NCBI GenBank assembly: GCA_963662155.1
Contig: OY759265.1
Span: forward strand, 62,811,024-62,875,023
Reading direction: 5' to 3'
DNA length: 64,000 nt
From: Lamellibrachia columna
Taxonomy: Eukaryota; Annelida; Polychaeta; Sabellida; Siboglinidae
Below, piece after piece: positions 11,944-23,510 of the stretch. Within the stretch, counting starts at the first letter, position 1. Every line of letters begins with the position of its first letter. The position numbers and the translations under genes are program-made. The notes beneath the pieces were generated by a model that was not told where the DNA came from, searched no databases, and saw only the letters and a list, made by a program, of their open reading frames with translations.

Positions 11944-12180
11944 GGACAACGCAGACGAAAGTGAGGTGCAACACACTTTGTTACGGAAATAGTCGAACCA
12001 ACAAAGAGACAGCAGCGTCTCTATCTGACAGCTTCTATGTGCGGTTCTATCAATGAAGACGTCGGAAGACATAACCTTTTGGTAAGTCATATATAACCGC
12101 ACGTAGTAGCTGTCAGACAGAGACGCTGTTGGCTTTTTGTTGCGGCGACTATTTCCGTAACAAAGTGTGTCTGCGTTGTC
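11944..12180. repeat. Long inverted repeat (arms about 95-105 bp, loop about 36)
   Basis: The left arm 11,944-12,050 and the right arm 12,087-12,180 are near-perfect reverse complements over blocks such as GACAACGCAGAC, CACTTTGTTACGGAAATAGT, CAGCGTCTCT and TCTGACAGCT. A few small indels separate the blocks. No ORF spans it. It is consistent with a foldback/MITE copy, or an inverted duplication that could make hairpin RNA if transcribed. Confidence 0.85.
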
Positions 12181-12189
12181 ACGTGATGA

Positions 12190-12815
12190 CATTTCGTCGT
12201 ATGTACTTTTCTGCGCGCAGTCGTTAAAATATATCTTTTCGTTAAGAAATACCGACATGTGTAATCAAAAATAGGTATAGTGAAAGTAATCGGATTATGC
12301 ATTGCGAAGTTTAGATACGGATGTTGAAAGGCGAGTGGTGTCATTCCATGTTGCATACCCTTTACTCTTTAGTATATATTAGTTATAAAGGCCCAAGTTG
12401 ATTCAGTTGGCGTTGCCCGTGGAGCTGGCACGGCGGCAGTAGTGGGAGTAGTATTACGTCGTAACGTGCACAAATGCTGATTTGCTGTTGCATTACCTTA
12501 ATAAACATCAAATATATAATCGGTATAGCATATACATATAACAAATGTGTGCAATAACATCTTAGTTCGGTTACCGTCTGGTTTTTTGGTCTGCTGTGCG
12601 TGACCACATCGGCCAGCTGCAGTTCCCGCTTCGACGCCATTTTGCGTGCATAATCTAGATTGCCCACATTCCATCTGGTGGTGCCACTATCTGGGAAGCG
12701 CGGCTAATTCCGTGATTGGACAACTGATCTGATATGAACCCTACATTTGCACCAAATTCAGCTAATACGTCTACTCCTGACCGAGCAAAGATAAAAAGTA
12801 AACTTGAGGCCATGC
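12190..12815. other. No gene assigned
   Basis: Mixed sequence leading into the LINE at 12.8 kb. The right part (12,660-12,815) may be its 5' non-coding or ORF1-side sequence. No exon is supported. Confidence 0.3.
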
Positions 12816-12819
12816 TGAT

Positions 12820-14330
12820 AAACTGAAACAGCATCAAGAGCACCAACAAAGTCTCCCAACTGAAGGCAACAATAAACTCAACAAACCCTCACGTAATTCT
12901 TCTAGTTCAAACCAAAGTATCCCCACATACTCCTTTCTCCTCACCAATTATGAAGCAATCCGAAAAGATCATAACATCTACGGTGGGGGTGTTTTGATAG
13001 CACTCTGAAATGACATTATAGCAAACCCCCAAACTAAACACAACCTGTAAAATTATTTGGACAAAAATACACTTTGTGCATAAAAAAGCTATCTATTTCG
13101 CATCCTACTACAGACCTCCAAATGACTACACAACATCTCTAGAAGCCTTACATGAATCTCTCTCCATTCTATACCTGTATATGTCTGTCATCCTAGCTGG
13201 AGATCTAAACCTTCCTGCCATGGACTGGGAGAATTTGTGTGCAACAAACCAACAGACAGCTGCAAAACATAACAAACTAATTGAAATAGTAGGGGAATTT
13301 GGACTAGTTAATATGGTAAATGAACCCACCCAGCTAGATTCTGGAAATATATTAGACCTAGTACTTACATCAAACCCATCCCTAATTTCCACCATAAACA
13401 CAGTGGCAGGCATGAGTGAATACGAAGCCTTTCTCTTTAACATCAATATGAATCCTAACAGAAAAATCAAACCACCACACAAAGTATACAATTACAGATC
13501 TGCAAACTGGGAATCCCTTGAATCAAACTGCACCCAGCTAGCTTAGCAGTACTTTTTCGAAAACCAGATGAACAAGAACTCAAAACTTCTTTCATAAAAA
13601 CTACACTAACCTGATAGGAGTATCCATCCCTAGCCACATGACAAAATCTAAACAACACCTACCCTGGATCACAATACTCATTATCAGACTAAAAGAGAAA
13701 AAGGGACAAAACTCATGCTAAAGTCAAGAAAGTAAAAAATAAAACATTGGGAAAACTTTTAAGAATTCAGAAAAATAGCCACCAAAGAAGTGACCAAACA
13801 AGAATTTAACAAGATTACCATCACAAACAACAAGTTCCGGATGGCGAGTGGACAAGGAAGGACACTGGCTTATCGAGAGTCCAACAATTTTCTCATCTAT
13901 ATGTAGCCCGCCCTTATCAGATATCTGTCAATTATTTTTTTTAACATATTCACACTACTAGCATTAACACAATCATTTGGCAGTTTGTTCCATTCATTTA
14001 TCACCCTCTGTGAGAAAGAGTACTTTCTCATGTACTTTCTCAACCTACACTGTTCCTTAACTAATGCTGCTTTGTGTCCTATGGTTCTACTGCCTTCTTT
14101 AAGTTTGAAGAACATATTCCTATCAACATCCTCATAACCGTTCACTATTTTAAACACTTCTATTTGGTCTCCTCTTAATTTTGGTCCTTCATCAGACAAA
14201 ACAAAACAGAAAATCTTGGCATTCAGGCTCTAAAAGTAAATAACAACTTGAAAACAACCGACTATGACAAAGCAAATGCTCTCAATGACAACTTTATTTG
14301 GCTATTGTATGGGGTAAAAAGCTATACTGG
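12820..14330 (+). pseudogene. Jockey/CR1-type LINE, endonuclease part, interrupted
   Basis: Plus-strand LINE remnant. It begins with LKATINSTNPHVILL, shifts frame, and reads NYEAIRKDHNIYGGGVLIAL with stops. An open stretch 13,076-13,546 follows, with YFASYYRPPNDY, AGDLNLPAMDW and LDLVLTSNP: the endonuclease GDxN core. A linker with IGVSIPSHMTKSKQHLPWIT follows. The element is interrupted at about 13,835-14,197 by another LINE in the opposite direction and resumes with IQALKVNNNLKTTDYDKANA before its 3' part is lost. Several stops and frameshifts show that it is inactive. Confidence 0.75.
13835..14197 (-). mobile_element. LINE 3' end, inserted in the LINE at 12.8-14.3 kb
   Basis: On the minus strand it codes the C-terminal tail LRGDQIEVFKIVNGYEDVDR, NMFFKLKEGSRT, YSFSQRVINEWNKLPNDCVN and a stop near 13,897. 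A 3' tail then matches the copy at 34.5 kb (GACTCTCGATAAGCCA). Only the last 360 bases are present, a typical 5'-truncated insertion. Host LINE coding sequence lies on both sides. Confidence 0.75.
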
Positions 14331-14339
14331 ATGAATTGC

Positions 14340-14930
14340 TTAGTGAAATCTGCATAAACACTTGGCCTTATAATAATAATAATATAATATATAATAATAA
14401 TAATGTTATAATACAGGCAAGAGCCCATAATATTATATATGCATACAAGTAAAAAAAACATACATATACACATATGATGTACAATAGAGGTACATGTAGT
14501 GAGAAAAATATATATATAAATACAAATATACATACATGATGTGTAGTAAAAATATATATATTAAATAAATCAGGATAAAAAATATATTTGTATAAAAGTA
14601 CAAACATCATGAATTAAAAGCATACAATTGATCAATCCAATGTTTAACCAATGGACTCCGATAATAAATAATAAAAGTGTAAAGATAATTCACAAAAACT
14701 ATATTGTCGGATTTTTCCAACCGGCATAAAAGGCTAAAAATTTATGAGCGAATACGTTCATTAAAGGATTTAACATAATTAGTAGCGAACACGTGGCTTG
14801 CACTACAGCGGGGTGAAAGGTTTTGTATAATTCTAAAACTGTTGTTATAAGCGACAGTAATACCTTTCAGACTCTGTTTTTTTAAATGACACCAAAGACT
14901 TGAGGTGTACATTGAACCACAGTATGAATT
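14340..14930. other. AT-rich low-complexity and untranslated LINE-like sequence
   Basis: TAATAATAATAT and TATATATAAAT stretches at 14,370-14,590. The part from about 14,700 probably belongs to the 3' region of the minus-strand LINE that follows. No gene. Confidence 0.4.
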
Positions 14931-14933
14931 AAA

Positions 14934-15830
14934 TTAAGTTGTTTTAATGGAATTGTTGCATAAGTAAAATTTTCTGGCTAAAGCATTCGCCTGAGTATAG
15001 ATACATCTTTTCTGCCTGGCAATATCGTCATCATCAGTAAGATTATTGTTTATGATATGGCCAAGGTATTTACATTTCTCAGTGTAAGGTAGTGTATGGT
15101 TATTGATAACAACAGGATGAATATTTTTCTTGTCCCTAGGTTTGTTATTAATAACAATACAGAAAGATTTGTTGGCGTTGTATGTTATATCAAACATATT
15201 GCCGTACTACTCAGCACAACAATCGGTGAGTTTTCTCAACCCAGCAACACTAGGTGAAAAAACACAAAGGTCATCTGCATACATCATATGATTCACTATG
15301 GTTCCTGCATAAAGACAGCCAATTTGTAATTTATTCAAATTTACACTTAAGTCATTCATGTAAACGTTAAAAAGATGTGGAGAAAGGATTCCACCCTGCT
15401 TAACACCGTTTGAAACGGTAAAAAAATTCTGAGAAGCTACAATACCATCCTACAGTGAATTTCTGGGTTCTGTACCAGTAATAAAGAATGCGAACACTAA
15501 AAGAAGGGCATCCCCGGTCAATTAGTTTGGTGAATAGCTTACTATGATTGACTTTGTCAAAGGCTTTAGAGGCATCCAGCATAGTAACATACATAGATGA
15601 GCCATTCGCTATGTAGTGTCAAGAGTTCTTTTAATAAAAATATGAGCATTTCAGTTGAGTGATGCTTTTTAAATCCAAATTGGTTTACACATGTAGATAA
15701 AAAAAGTAGAAACCCTGGATTCAAATAATTTACTAGCAATTGTGGCTAGAGCAATGTGTCGGTAGTTGTTGTTATCAGACAGGTCACCCGCCTTATTTTT
15801 AATTATGGGGGCTATGATTGTAATTATCAT
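14934..15830 (-). pseudogene. LINE reverse transcriptase with YADD motif, decayed
   Basis: Minus-strand order: motif A region VTMLDASKAFDKVNHSKLF (about 15,590-15,535), then NGVKQGGILSPHLFNVYMND (about 15,410-15,350), then the catalytic box MMYADDLCVF (about 15,292-15,263). The tail follows with FDITYNANKSFCIVINN, the KYLGHIINN block and ARKFYLCNNSIKTT. There is an in-frame stop just after the YADD region (near 15,208), with frame changes around 15,440-15,480 and 15,600. Its residues differ from the RTE and CR1-like copies elsewhere in the window, so it is a separate family. Confidence 0.75.
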
Positions 15831-15950
15831 AGCATCCGGTAAAAAAAACGTGAATTAACATTAAAAGTGACATGAGAACAATTTTTTCATTCGGATATTT
15901 AAAATGTTCATTACTTACACTATCATAACCCGGATTTTTGCCTACAAGCA

Positions 15951-16337
15951 TTACATGTTCAGTGAAGAAAGTACAGGTAGCAGTGATGACACAAGAGTGG
16001 TGATTTGCATAGAAAGTTCAGACACTGAATCGACAAGAGTTTTATGAGATAGTTCAGTGTCATATAATTTGTTTTTGCACGTGGTGATTTCACGTGACAA
16101 TGTAGACATGTCGACATGATTAAAATCAATGGTCGGTAGTTTGCTAAGATCACAGGCAACATAGATCGGTATTGCGTCAGGGTCAGCTTCGTCCAAGATT
16201 TTCGAAATGTCGTCAACGTTGTGTTTGGCTTTATCGGCCCCTTGTCGTTTAATCCGACGATGTTTCAAAGTGGTAGAGACATGTGAATGTAACGTGTCTT
16301 TGGCACTTAAGATGTCTTCATCGTTAAAGTTGTCCAA
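15951..16337 (-). pseudogene. LINE-associated ORF1-like fragment
   Basis: A 128-codon open frame with an acidic, helical sequence (FNDEDILSAKDTLHSHV, then VDDISKILDEADPDAIPIYV, then DLSKLPTIDFNHVDMSTL). This style of ORF (a DDI...DPDxxPxxVAxDLxxLPP pattern) is common in retrotransposon-associated proteins of invertebrates. It lies upstream of the reverse transcriptase on the same strand, so it is best read as part of that element or a neighbouring one. The family name is unknown to me. Confidence 0.45.
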
Positions 16338-16439
16338 TATAATGCGGTTAAGAATAGATCATGGTAAAACGTCCATTCGATTAATGTAAAAACATAAAAG
16401 TTTGTTAATGACGACAACATTGTCGGTCGCCATAGCAGC

Positions 16440-17540
16440 GGGCGATAATATAGTTTGTCGAGAAGTTGCAGTGTAAAAGCCAATAAAAAAACAATTGATG
16501 CCAACAGAGATTGATAGGCACGGAATGAAGCTTTTAAGTGCAAAGTTTCACTAGCCTTGTAGATATCTACGTACAGGTTCACCACTGTGACGGAAAGATT
16601 TTGCAACAGCAACATATGCCATAGCATATCGGATATCCATAGCATAGCCATAGGCGGTAATCGTCTACTTAACTGGCCTAAATTATTAGGGCTTTATGCC
16701 GACTATTTCTCCAGAATGTTTTACCTGATGCGTTCCTTACACCATTCCGCATACGTTCCAGTAAAACAGTTCATATATTCTTTAAAAATATTGTGCTTTA
16801 GGCCACTTTTAATCAGTTTTACACATCAAAACGGCGGAACGGATTGCATGATAAACATGGCGCGTGTGCGATTTGCGCATTAGTCACGCCTCGGTGCCAT
16901 CAGAACCGCGAAGGCGATCTTTGTGCGTATCGAGCGTACACATACGCATCGTAAAAAAATTAAAAGAGAAAAAAGAGAAAGTAGGCTAAACAAAATTTAA
17001 AACGAAAGAATTTAAAAAAAAATATTCTCCACAGTTTTTATATTAAACGTAACATTTGTAGAGCACATACAGGGAGGGAGGGAGGGAAATGGAGAGGTAG
17101 AGACTACGACATTGTGGTTCTGTAATTCCAACACGCCGCCAACCCCGTCTATCAGGACGACGTCGGCGCTTCGAAAATAGGCGGCTTCGACAACGGCGAC
17201 AAGTTGGTAGTATGTGAAAGAGTGATACGTAGACACGCTCCCCTCCGACGTTTAATAATATCCAAATGCCGTGAGCTTGTACGCTCATTGAGCTATACAG
17301 GCCTATGTTGGAACATTTGTTTTTGCGCGGTTTATTATTTTGCTCTTCGTACTAATGTTAGCAGTAAGATGCACGCATGAGGAAGCTACAGTGTGGTGTG
17401 AACCATTGTCATATTAAATATTGATAAACACGTGTACTTGTCCGTATTAAAAACACACGCCATGTCTCCCTCCCGCGATGCCTCCTTTCCATCGCTCGCT
17501 TCTTCTCTGCCCCACCCACTCCCGCGTCTCCTTCTCACCC
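16440..17540. other. No gene seen
   Basis: Unassigned sequence with a short GGGA/GGAG-rich patch at 17,070-17,100. No splice-supported exon was found. Confidence 0.4.
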
Positions 17541-17544
17541 ATCG

Positions 17545-17845
17545 AATGGGGCGTGGTAGCGTTCCGGATAGAACGTCAGGCTCTCAGTCGTGAAAACCCT
17601 AGTTTGAACCCTCTCTGCCGTTTCGAAGCTTTGGCAATTTGTTTCACCAAGCGTTACCACAACTCATTCATTTGTATCAATTAATACTTGGTTATATGGG
17701 CGGTGAATATATGTACGAATGGTCTTCGTGCAATAACTGTAGCTTGGCTGAGTGCTTCCCAGAGAAGTCGAGATGGAGTTGGAATGGACAGGTGTGCTAG
17801 GGGGTGAAGTGTAAAACACTTTGAACAGTACAAATGACTGGATAC
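17545..17845 (+). mobile_element. tRNA-derived SINE
   Basis: The head contains an A-box-like GCGTGGTAGCGTTCC (about 17,551-17,565) and a B-box-like AGTTTGAACCC (about 17,601-17,611). Their spacing is near that of a tRNA promoter. A body then contains CTTCCCAGAGAAGT and GGGGTGAAGT(G/A)TAAA. The same body recurs at 18,135-18,225 and 50,230-50,345. No tRNA gene structure survives, so this is a retroposon rather than a tRNA gene. Confidence 0.6.
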
Positions 17846-18480
17846 AACGAACATACTTTTCCAGCATATCTACCTGCCACCCTCCCTGTCTGCTTCCCTA
17901 CCCGCCTACACCCGTCATGCGTGAGTGCGTGCTTGTGACTCATATGTAAGGAGCTGTCCTATTCTGTCCACATTTAAGTCACGGGTACATTTACTGCAGA
18001 ACATTGAATGCACACCAACTGATGTGTACTGTTGTTTTTGTGTGTAAATGAAAATTGCTTTAAACAGAATGATTACGTATTCTCGACATAAAAGTATACA
18101 TTTGCCGATACAATTGGTATACCAGAATAATTGCTTCCCAGAGAAGTTGAGGTGGATTTTGAACGAATATTTCCGCCACGGGTTCAAATGTAAAACACTT
18201 TGAACAATCCCAAGGACTGGATACCACGAAAGCATTGTTCCTGTATGTCTGCTTCTATCCCCGCCTCCCTCTCTCCCTCGTGTATGCGTGTGTGCGTGCT
18301 TGGGAGTCCAGTGTAAGGGGCTGTCCTTTTCTGCCCACATTCAAGTCACATTTACTGCAGAACACGGAACGCACACTAACTGATGCGTACTATTATTTTG
18401 TGTGTAAACGTGTTGAGAAAATTGCTGTAAATAGAACGATTACGTATCCTCAATAGAATAATACGCATGTTTCGATACGG
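17747..18480. repeat. Two-copy tandem duplication, about 370 bp, containing SINE tail
   Basis: Unit 1 (17,747-18,117) and unit 2 (18,131-18,480) share CTTCCCAGAGAAGT, AAACACTTTGAACA, GTGCGTGCTTG, CATTTACTGCAGAACA and ACGTAT(T/C)CTC in the same order. The duplication therefore covers the SINE tail and its downstream flank. Confidence 0.7.
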
Positions 18481-18790
18481 TTGGATCACACATCTAGGCT
18501 ATTTTATAATCTTCGCATTCTTAAAGTACCAGATATTGTGGAGTTAAGAATTGTTATAATTGTGTTTAAGGCATATCACAATCAATTGCCAACGTATGTA
18601 CAACAGTTTTTTCATTCAGCACGAATCTGTTTATGCAACCCGACAAAATTACACATTTACTCAAAAGTGTGCACGTTCTAATATGAAAAGTATGAGTTTA
18701 TCAATTAAAGGTGTACAGCTCTGGAATTCTCTTGATAGTTCACTATTTGTTTGTCGGAATTTTCATCTTTTAAAAAAAATATAAAGCTAC
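18481..18790 (+). pseudogene. LINE 3' C-terminal fragment
   Basis: Codes LDHTSRLFYNLRILKVPDIV, then VFKAYHNQLPTYVQQFF, shifts frame, then YATRQNYTFTQKCARSN, SLSIKGVQLWNSLDSSL and a stop at about 18,782. The HTSxLF...DI...LP...F and GxxLWNSL blocks are the standard C-terminal tail of CR1/jockey-like LINE proteins. One frameshift lies near 18,620-18,660. Confidence 0.7.
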
Positions 18791-18794
18791 AATT

Positions 18795-19260
18795 TTGAAG
18801 AGTTATGAATCTGATATGTAACTATTTATGGTTAAAAAATGACTGAGATTACGGTTATAAAATAATATTTTGATCTAAATTGCTTGAGGTGGTTTTAGTT
18901 AAATTGACTGCAAATTCAAATTGGCTTGGGGTGTAATTAAATTTACCACTTCACATTCGGCCTGCCATAAAAAAAACATGAAGTCTCATGTACCATGTTT
19001 TAAAAACGAAACAATCTGTCACATGCGTACAATTGTATACTGTATTTTATTCAGTACTATGTATTTTTATTTGTAATAGGGCAAGTAACACAAGTATTAC
19101 ACTTCTAATTGCCTTTTTCGACAATTTTACAGTTACGAAATGCTGTTCTGTTATGCTTGTATATTATTGTTGTTGAAAAATAAAGATTCATTCTTAGGTT
19201 CATAGCTCTGGGAAGAAAAATACAGGTGCTCTACTGTATGTATATATATTCGCTTACTTT
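18795..19260. other. AT-rich non-coding, intron or flank of the DUF4806-like gene
   Basis: No exon is seen. It ends in the pyrimidine-rich acceptor of the 19,266 exon. Confidence 0.4.
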
Positions 19261-19265
19261 TTCAG

Positions 19266-20216
19266 GTCAAGTACCTAGGATCCATTGGAGAATGAAGGAT
19301 GCTGCCCGGAAAATTATGAGTCGGGTCATGACAAATGACCTGGTTCAGAAATTCAATTGGAATGGGAGGAAAAAGAGCCTTTCTGACCCTTCGTCTAAAC
19401 AAAGTGGTGATTAGTAAGTTGCACTTGTAAACATCTATTGCTTGTTTCTCTAATTAGGCAGGCTTTTCTACATTTTTAAATGCATACTGTCTTGAATTTC
19501 AGTTTTCTCAAATGGATCAGATCTTGTAATGTGAACATTATTTTCTACTGTGTGGTGCTGTTTCCTTTGTCTATGTTATCTATGTATGTTAGATTAAAAA
19601 TTCGCTCTGTTTTCATTTCATGCGTGATGTTACCTGTTGATAGAATTGCCTGGTTATTACAGCATAATTTTACTTCATGAAGCCACTACTCTGTTAGTTT
19701 CACCCTTGCAGATGGTGAGATATGCATGATACGCATCTTCACCATCTCAAAAAGATTGCACATGCATCTACAGTGTGTGAGAAAACTGCTCATTCAGAAG
19801 GAGGAAATATGGAATATTATGGATGACTGAAACTAGATGATGATGTTTTAAGCTTTTACAGGTTTAATCTACACTTTAATTAAAAATATAGTGTAGCAAC
19901 CTTGCTTTTGTTGAATTTATAATTTTCTACTTGAAACAACATAGTTGGCAGTAGCACTTTAACAAGTGGTGCACATTCCATTTTTAGTAGAACCTGTAAG
20001 TGTATTCTGACAGTTTCTAGGCATTTCGTTTTCACTGGTTTTATAATCTTTTCAGAGGCTGTCAAACTGAACACAATTCTTGGAGAAATGAAAGAAGATG
20101 TCATTGCAGGAGCTTGTAAATTTTGGCTGCGCTACGCGAAGGACCGGGATGGAGGCAGGCAGAGGAGGACTCTTCTGAAAGCACCAAACAGCCTGAACAA
20201 CCCCAGTTCAGAGTAG
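19266..20216 (+). pseudogene. DUF4806-like gene, last two exons, one frame break
   Basis: Exon a (19,266-19,413) has acceptor ctttttcag and donor TTA|gtaagt. It codes MKDAARKIMSRVMTNDLVQK then FNWNGRKKS. Exon b (20,056-20,216) has acceptor cttttcag, codes AVKLNTILGEMKEDVIAG then FWLRYAKDRDGGRQRR, and stops TAG at 20,214. The A..IM...MTNDL...F.W.GRK...WLR.AK.R pattern fits DUF4806, a domain of unknown function seen in many invertebrate and transposon-associated genes. Exon b begins in phase 1. Exon a ends in phase 1 only if its frame moves by one base near the AAAAA run at about 19,370, which gives FLTLRLNKVVI joined to KAVK. Read as is, exon a stops at its own end. So either a one-base insertion makes it a pseudogene, or the base is an assembly error. 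Upstream exons were not found. Confidence 0.5.
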
Positions 20217-20219
20217 TAG

Positions 20220-20930
20220 TGGGAGAAGTGAAATTAAGTAATCATTATGAAAAATTGCAGTTTGCTAAGGAAGGAAAAGAACTTTTTACACAGGAATAAG
20301 TTTTTGATGACTTGTGTATGTACCCAATTAATTTGTTTTTGTGTTTTGGTAAAAATGTTAATTGCAATGTTTTTGTTTCTGTGTGGACTATTACATGATT
20401 AGCAGCAGATATTGCTGTTCATTGCAGTTATGTAAATTTGTTGCTGTTGTTATAATTCATAATTTTTCTGAAGTCATATTAACATTACATTGATTAAAAT
20501 GTTGGTTTATCAGTTGTATCGCTTTTGTGGTGTGGTTTTATTTAGTACTGCAGTTTCACTTTGTTGTAGAATGTGCATATTACAATAGGCTAAAAAGCAG
20601 AATATTTACCATTGGAAAGCATGATATGCTTCCTTGGTTCAATTGTTAGTGTTTATGTAGGATGTCAACTTGGATGTGGGTAGATGCTACGAGGGACCTT
20701 GTGAACCTCAATAATTCAACCTATTTATGGTTAATATGAAAAGCTGTGATATCTTCACTACCACATTGATAAGCACATTATAGGAAATTGGAAGCACTTT
20801 ACTCCATATTTGTTCTTTGCTTTTTCTTGCTTGATAGGAAATGAGCATTTTAATCACCATTAACAGTAATAATACTGACAAGTTTTTAGATGCACATGCA
20901 GTGACCAAATGTATTATGGTCATGCAGATT
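20220..20930. other. 3' flank of the DUF4806-like gene, no gene seen
   Basis: AT-rich, probably 3' untranslated sequence then intergenic. Confidence 0.4.
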
Positions 20931-20936
20931 GCAGTA

Positions 20937-21630
20937 AAGAGGGTATACATTGGTCCAACGTTGGCAGTGAGTGTTGGCTGGATATTGGCCCAATGCCGTT
21001 GGTCCAATGGTGTCGACTTGGTGCAAAATGACATTGGCCCAATGTCAGGGTTCTGACAGTGGCCCCATGCCGAATGTTGCATTGGGTCAACGTTGGCAGT
21101 GACTGTTGGCTGGGCATTGCCCAATGCCGTTGGCCCAATGGTGTTGACTTGGTGCAAAATGACGTTGGCCCAATGTCAGGGTTCTGACAGTGGCCCCATG
21201 CCGAATGTTGCATTGGGTCAACGTTGGCAGTGAGTGTTGGCTGGGCATTGGCCCAATGGTGTCGACTTGGCGAAAAATTACGTTGGCCCAATGTCAGGGT
21301 TCTGACAGTGGCCCCATGCCGAATGTTATATTGGGTCAAAGTTGGCAGTGAGTATTGGCTGGGCATTGGCCCAATGCCGTTGGCCCAATGGTATCGACTT
21401 GGTGCAAAATGACGTTGGCCCAATGTCAAGATTCTGACAGTGGCCCCATGCCGAATGTTGCATTGGGCCAACGTTGGCAGTGAGTGTTTGCTGGGCATTG
21501 GCCCAATGCCTTTGGCCCAATGGTGTCGACTTGGTGCAAAATGACATTGGCCCAATGTTAGGATTATGACAGTGGCCCCATGCAGCATGTTGCATTCGGC
21601 CAATGTTGGCCCAATGCCTGCTTGCTATCT
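20937..21630. repeat. TTGGCCCAAT minisatellite, 119-133 bp units, about 5.5 copies
   Basis: The block GACAGTGGCCCCATGCCGAA starts at about 21,054, 21,186, 21,305 and 21,437, with a variant at 21,570, giving spacings of 132, 119, 132 and 133. Each unit carries several GGCCCAATG or CATTGGGCC motifs, which are themselves short palindromes. ORFs of 227 and 149 codons on the minus strand are products of the repeat. Confidence 0.9.
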
Positions 21631-21639
21631 GGGAAACCC

Positions 21640-22020
21640 GACAGTGCGTAACCATCGTGAATTGATCGTGTATTTATAAAATGCTGCCAAGTCTACCGCT
21701 TTGACGGTAGAACTACCACTTTGTCTTCAATTTTACATTATCTACCGCTTTACTGCATTCAAGCCAAAATCTACCGCCAAACCGCAATTCCAAGCGTACA
21801 GTTAAAATTACTCATTTCGAATCCAAATATACGACCAAACCACACCACTTCACATAGGAAATGCACCATAAGTAAACATACTCTAAAATTGTTTTGTTTT
21901 TTTGCGCCAGGACGGGAAGCCCCCTTCTACACCCTCCCCTCGCGGCCGCGGCGCCAGGACTTCGTCGCCAGATCTTGATCTAATAATATATCACCGTCAC
22001 ATCATTAAAATCGGTAGATA
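21640..22020. other. No gene seen
   Basis: Contains three TCTACCGC(T/C)(T/A) motifs at about 21,690-21,780 and a GC-rich patch at 21,900-21,970. No supported exon. Confidence 0.35.
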
Positions 22021-22135
22021 TGCCGTCACACGTCTGTCCTTATACGAAACACTTGGGAATGTCTGTCACATGTCTGTCTTTATACAGGACATTTGGGAAT
22101 GTCTGTCACACGTCTGTCCTTATACGAAACTTCGA
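22018..22135. repeat. Minisatellite, about 45 bp, 2.5 copies
   Basis: Units contain GTCACACGTCTGTCCTTATA then CGAAAC or CAGGAC and TTGGGAATGTCT. Confidence 0.85.
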
Positions 22136-22139
22136 ATGT

Positions 22140-22605
22140 CAAATCTACAGTAGACGAGGTGTAACTACTTTTGAGTCTAGAGTTTCGGCAAAACGCAGCG
22201 GATTTTGTTTTGTTTAACCTGTAGGTAGGCCTGTTCCTACGAAGAAAATGCGGTGTGTCTGAAAATGTCTAAACGAAAAGACAACATTAAACATCTGTTA
22301 TGTGCAATTTATTGCAATAAAAAACAAGTATGCTACAAGTGACTAAAACAACACGTAATCGTTTTAATTTCTATATCGGCATTATTGTAAACTAGAGGCA
22401 CGGTAGTGTAGTAATAGTAAAATTATGTATTTATTCATACGACAATGTGTACAATTCAATTACAATTGAAGTATCTTTGCACAAAAAGAGACTAACACGT
22501 ATTTTATCTTAACGTAGGACGTTTTTCTGTGTTGCTTAATTTTGGTCACGGATTTATTCGAACCAGCAAATACCAGCCATGCCAGCCACACAATGACACC
22601 TTTCA
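22140..22605. other. No gene seen
   Basis: AT-rich flank of the minisatellites. Confidence 0.35.
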
Positions 22606-22614
22606 CACGTCCAA

Positions 22615-23510
22615 TGGTTCCTCTTCCCAACACCTTTTCTCCCTATTCCCCACATTCACTGGTTCTTTCTCCAACACCTTTTCTCCCTATTCCCCACATT
22701 CACTGGTCCCTCCTCCCAACACCTTTTCTCCCTATTCCCCACATTCACTGGTACCTTTCTCCCTATTCCACACATTCACTGGTTCCTTCTCCCAACAACC
22801 TTTCTCCCTATTCCCCACATTCACTGGTTCCTTCTCCCAACAACCTTTCTCCCCATTCCCTACATTCACTGGTTCCTTCTCCCAACAACCTTTCTCCCTA
22901 TTCCCCACATTCACTGGTTCCTTCTCCCAACAATCTTTTCTCCCTATTCCCCACATTCACTGGTTCATTCTCCCAACAACTTTTCTCCCTATGCCCCGCA
23001 TTCACTGGTTCCTCCTCCCAACAACCTTTCTCCCTATTCCCCACATTCACTGGTTCCTCCTCCCAACACATTTTCTCCCTATTCCCCACATTCACTGGTC
23101 CTTCTCCGAACAACCTTTCTCCCTATTCCCCACATTCACTGGTTCCTTCTGCAACACCTTTTCTCCCTATTCCCCACATTCACTGGTTCCTTCACCCAAC
23201 AACTTTTCTCCCTATTCCCCACATTCACTGGTTCCTTCACCCAACAACTTTTCTCCTTATTCCCCACATTCAATGGTTCCTTCTCCCTATTCCCCACATT
23301 CACTGATTCCTCCTCCCAACACCTTTTCTCCGTATTCCCCACATCCACTGGTTCCTTCTCCTAACACCTTTTCTTCCTATTCCCCACATTCACTAGTTCC
23401 TTCTCCCGACACCTTTTTTCCCTATTCCTCACATTCACTGGTTCCTCTTCCCAGCAGCGTTTCTGCTTATTCCCCACATTCACTGGTCCTCATCCCAACT
23501 CTTCCCCGCA
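22615..23510. repeat. 45 bp minisatellite, about 19 copies
   Basis: The unit is close to CTATTCCCCACATTCACTGG then TTCCTTCTCCCAACAACCTTTCT, of about 44-48 bases. Because 45 is divisible by three, the array keeps long open frames on both strands: 365 codons at 22,529-23,626 coding FTGSFSQQPFSLFPT or PHSLVPSPNNFSPYS units, and shorter minus-strand ones. There is no start context or splice evidence, so I do not call a gene. Confidence 0.95.

Noticed and set aside
17551..17620. Functional tRNA gene
   Set aside because: A and B boxes are present, but no acceptor or anticodon stem pairs and the body is a repeated SINE.
20920..21603. 227-codon ORF on the minus strand
   Set aside because: Runs entirely through the TTGGCCCAAT minisatellite.
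22018..23510. CRISPR-like array
   Set aside because: No unique spacers between conserved repeats; the units are contiguous minisatellites in a eukaryotic genome.
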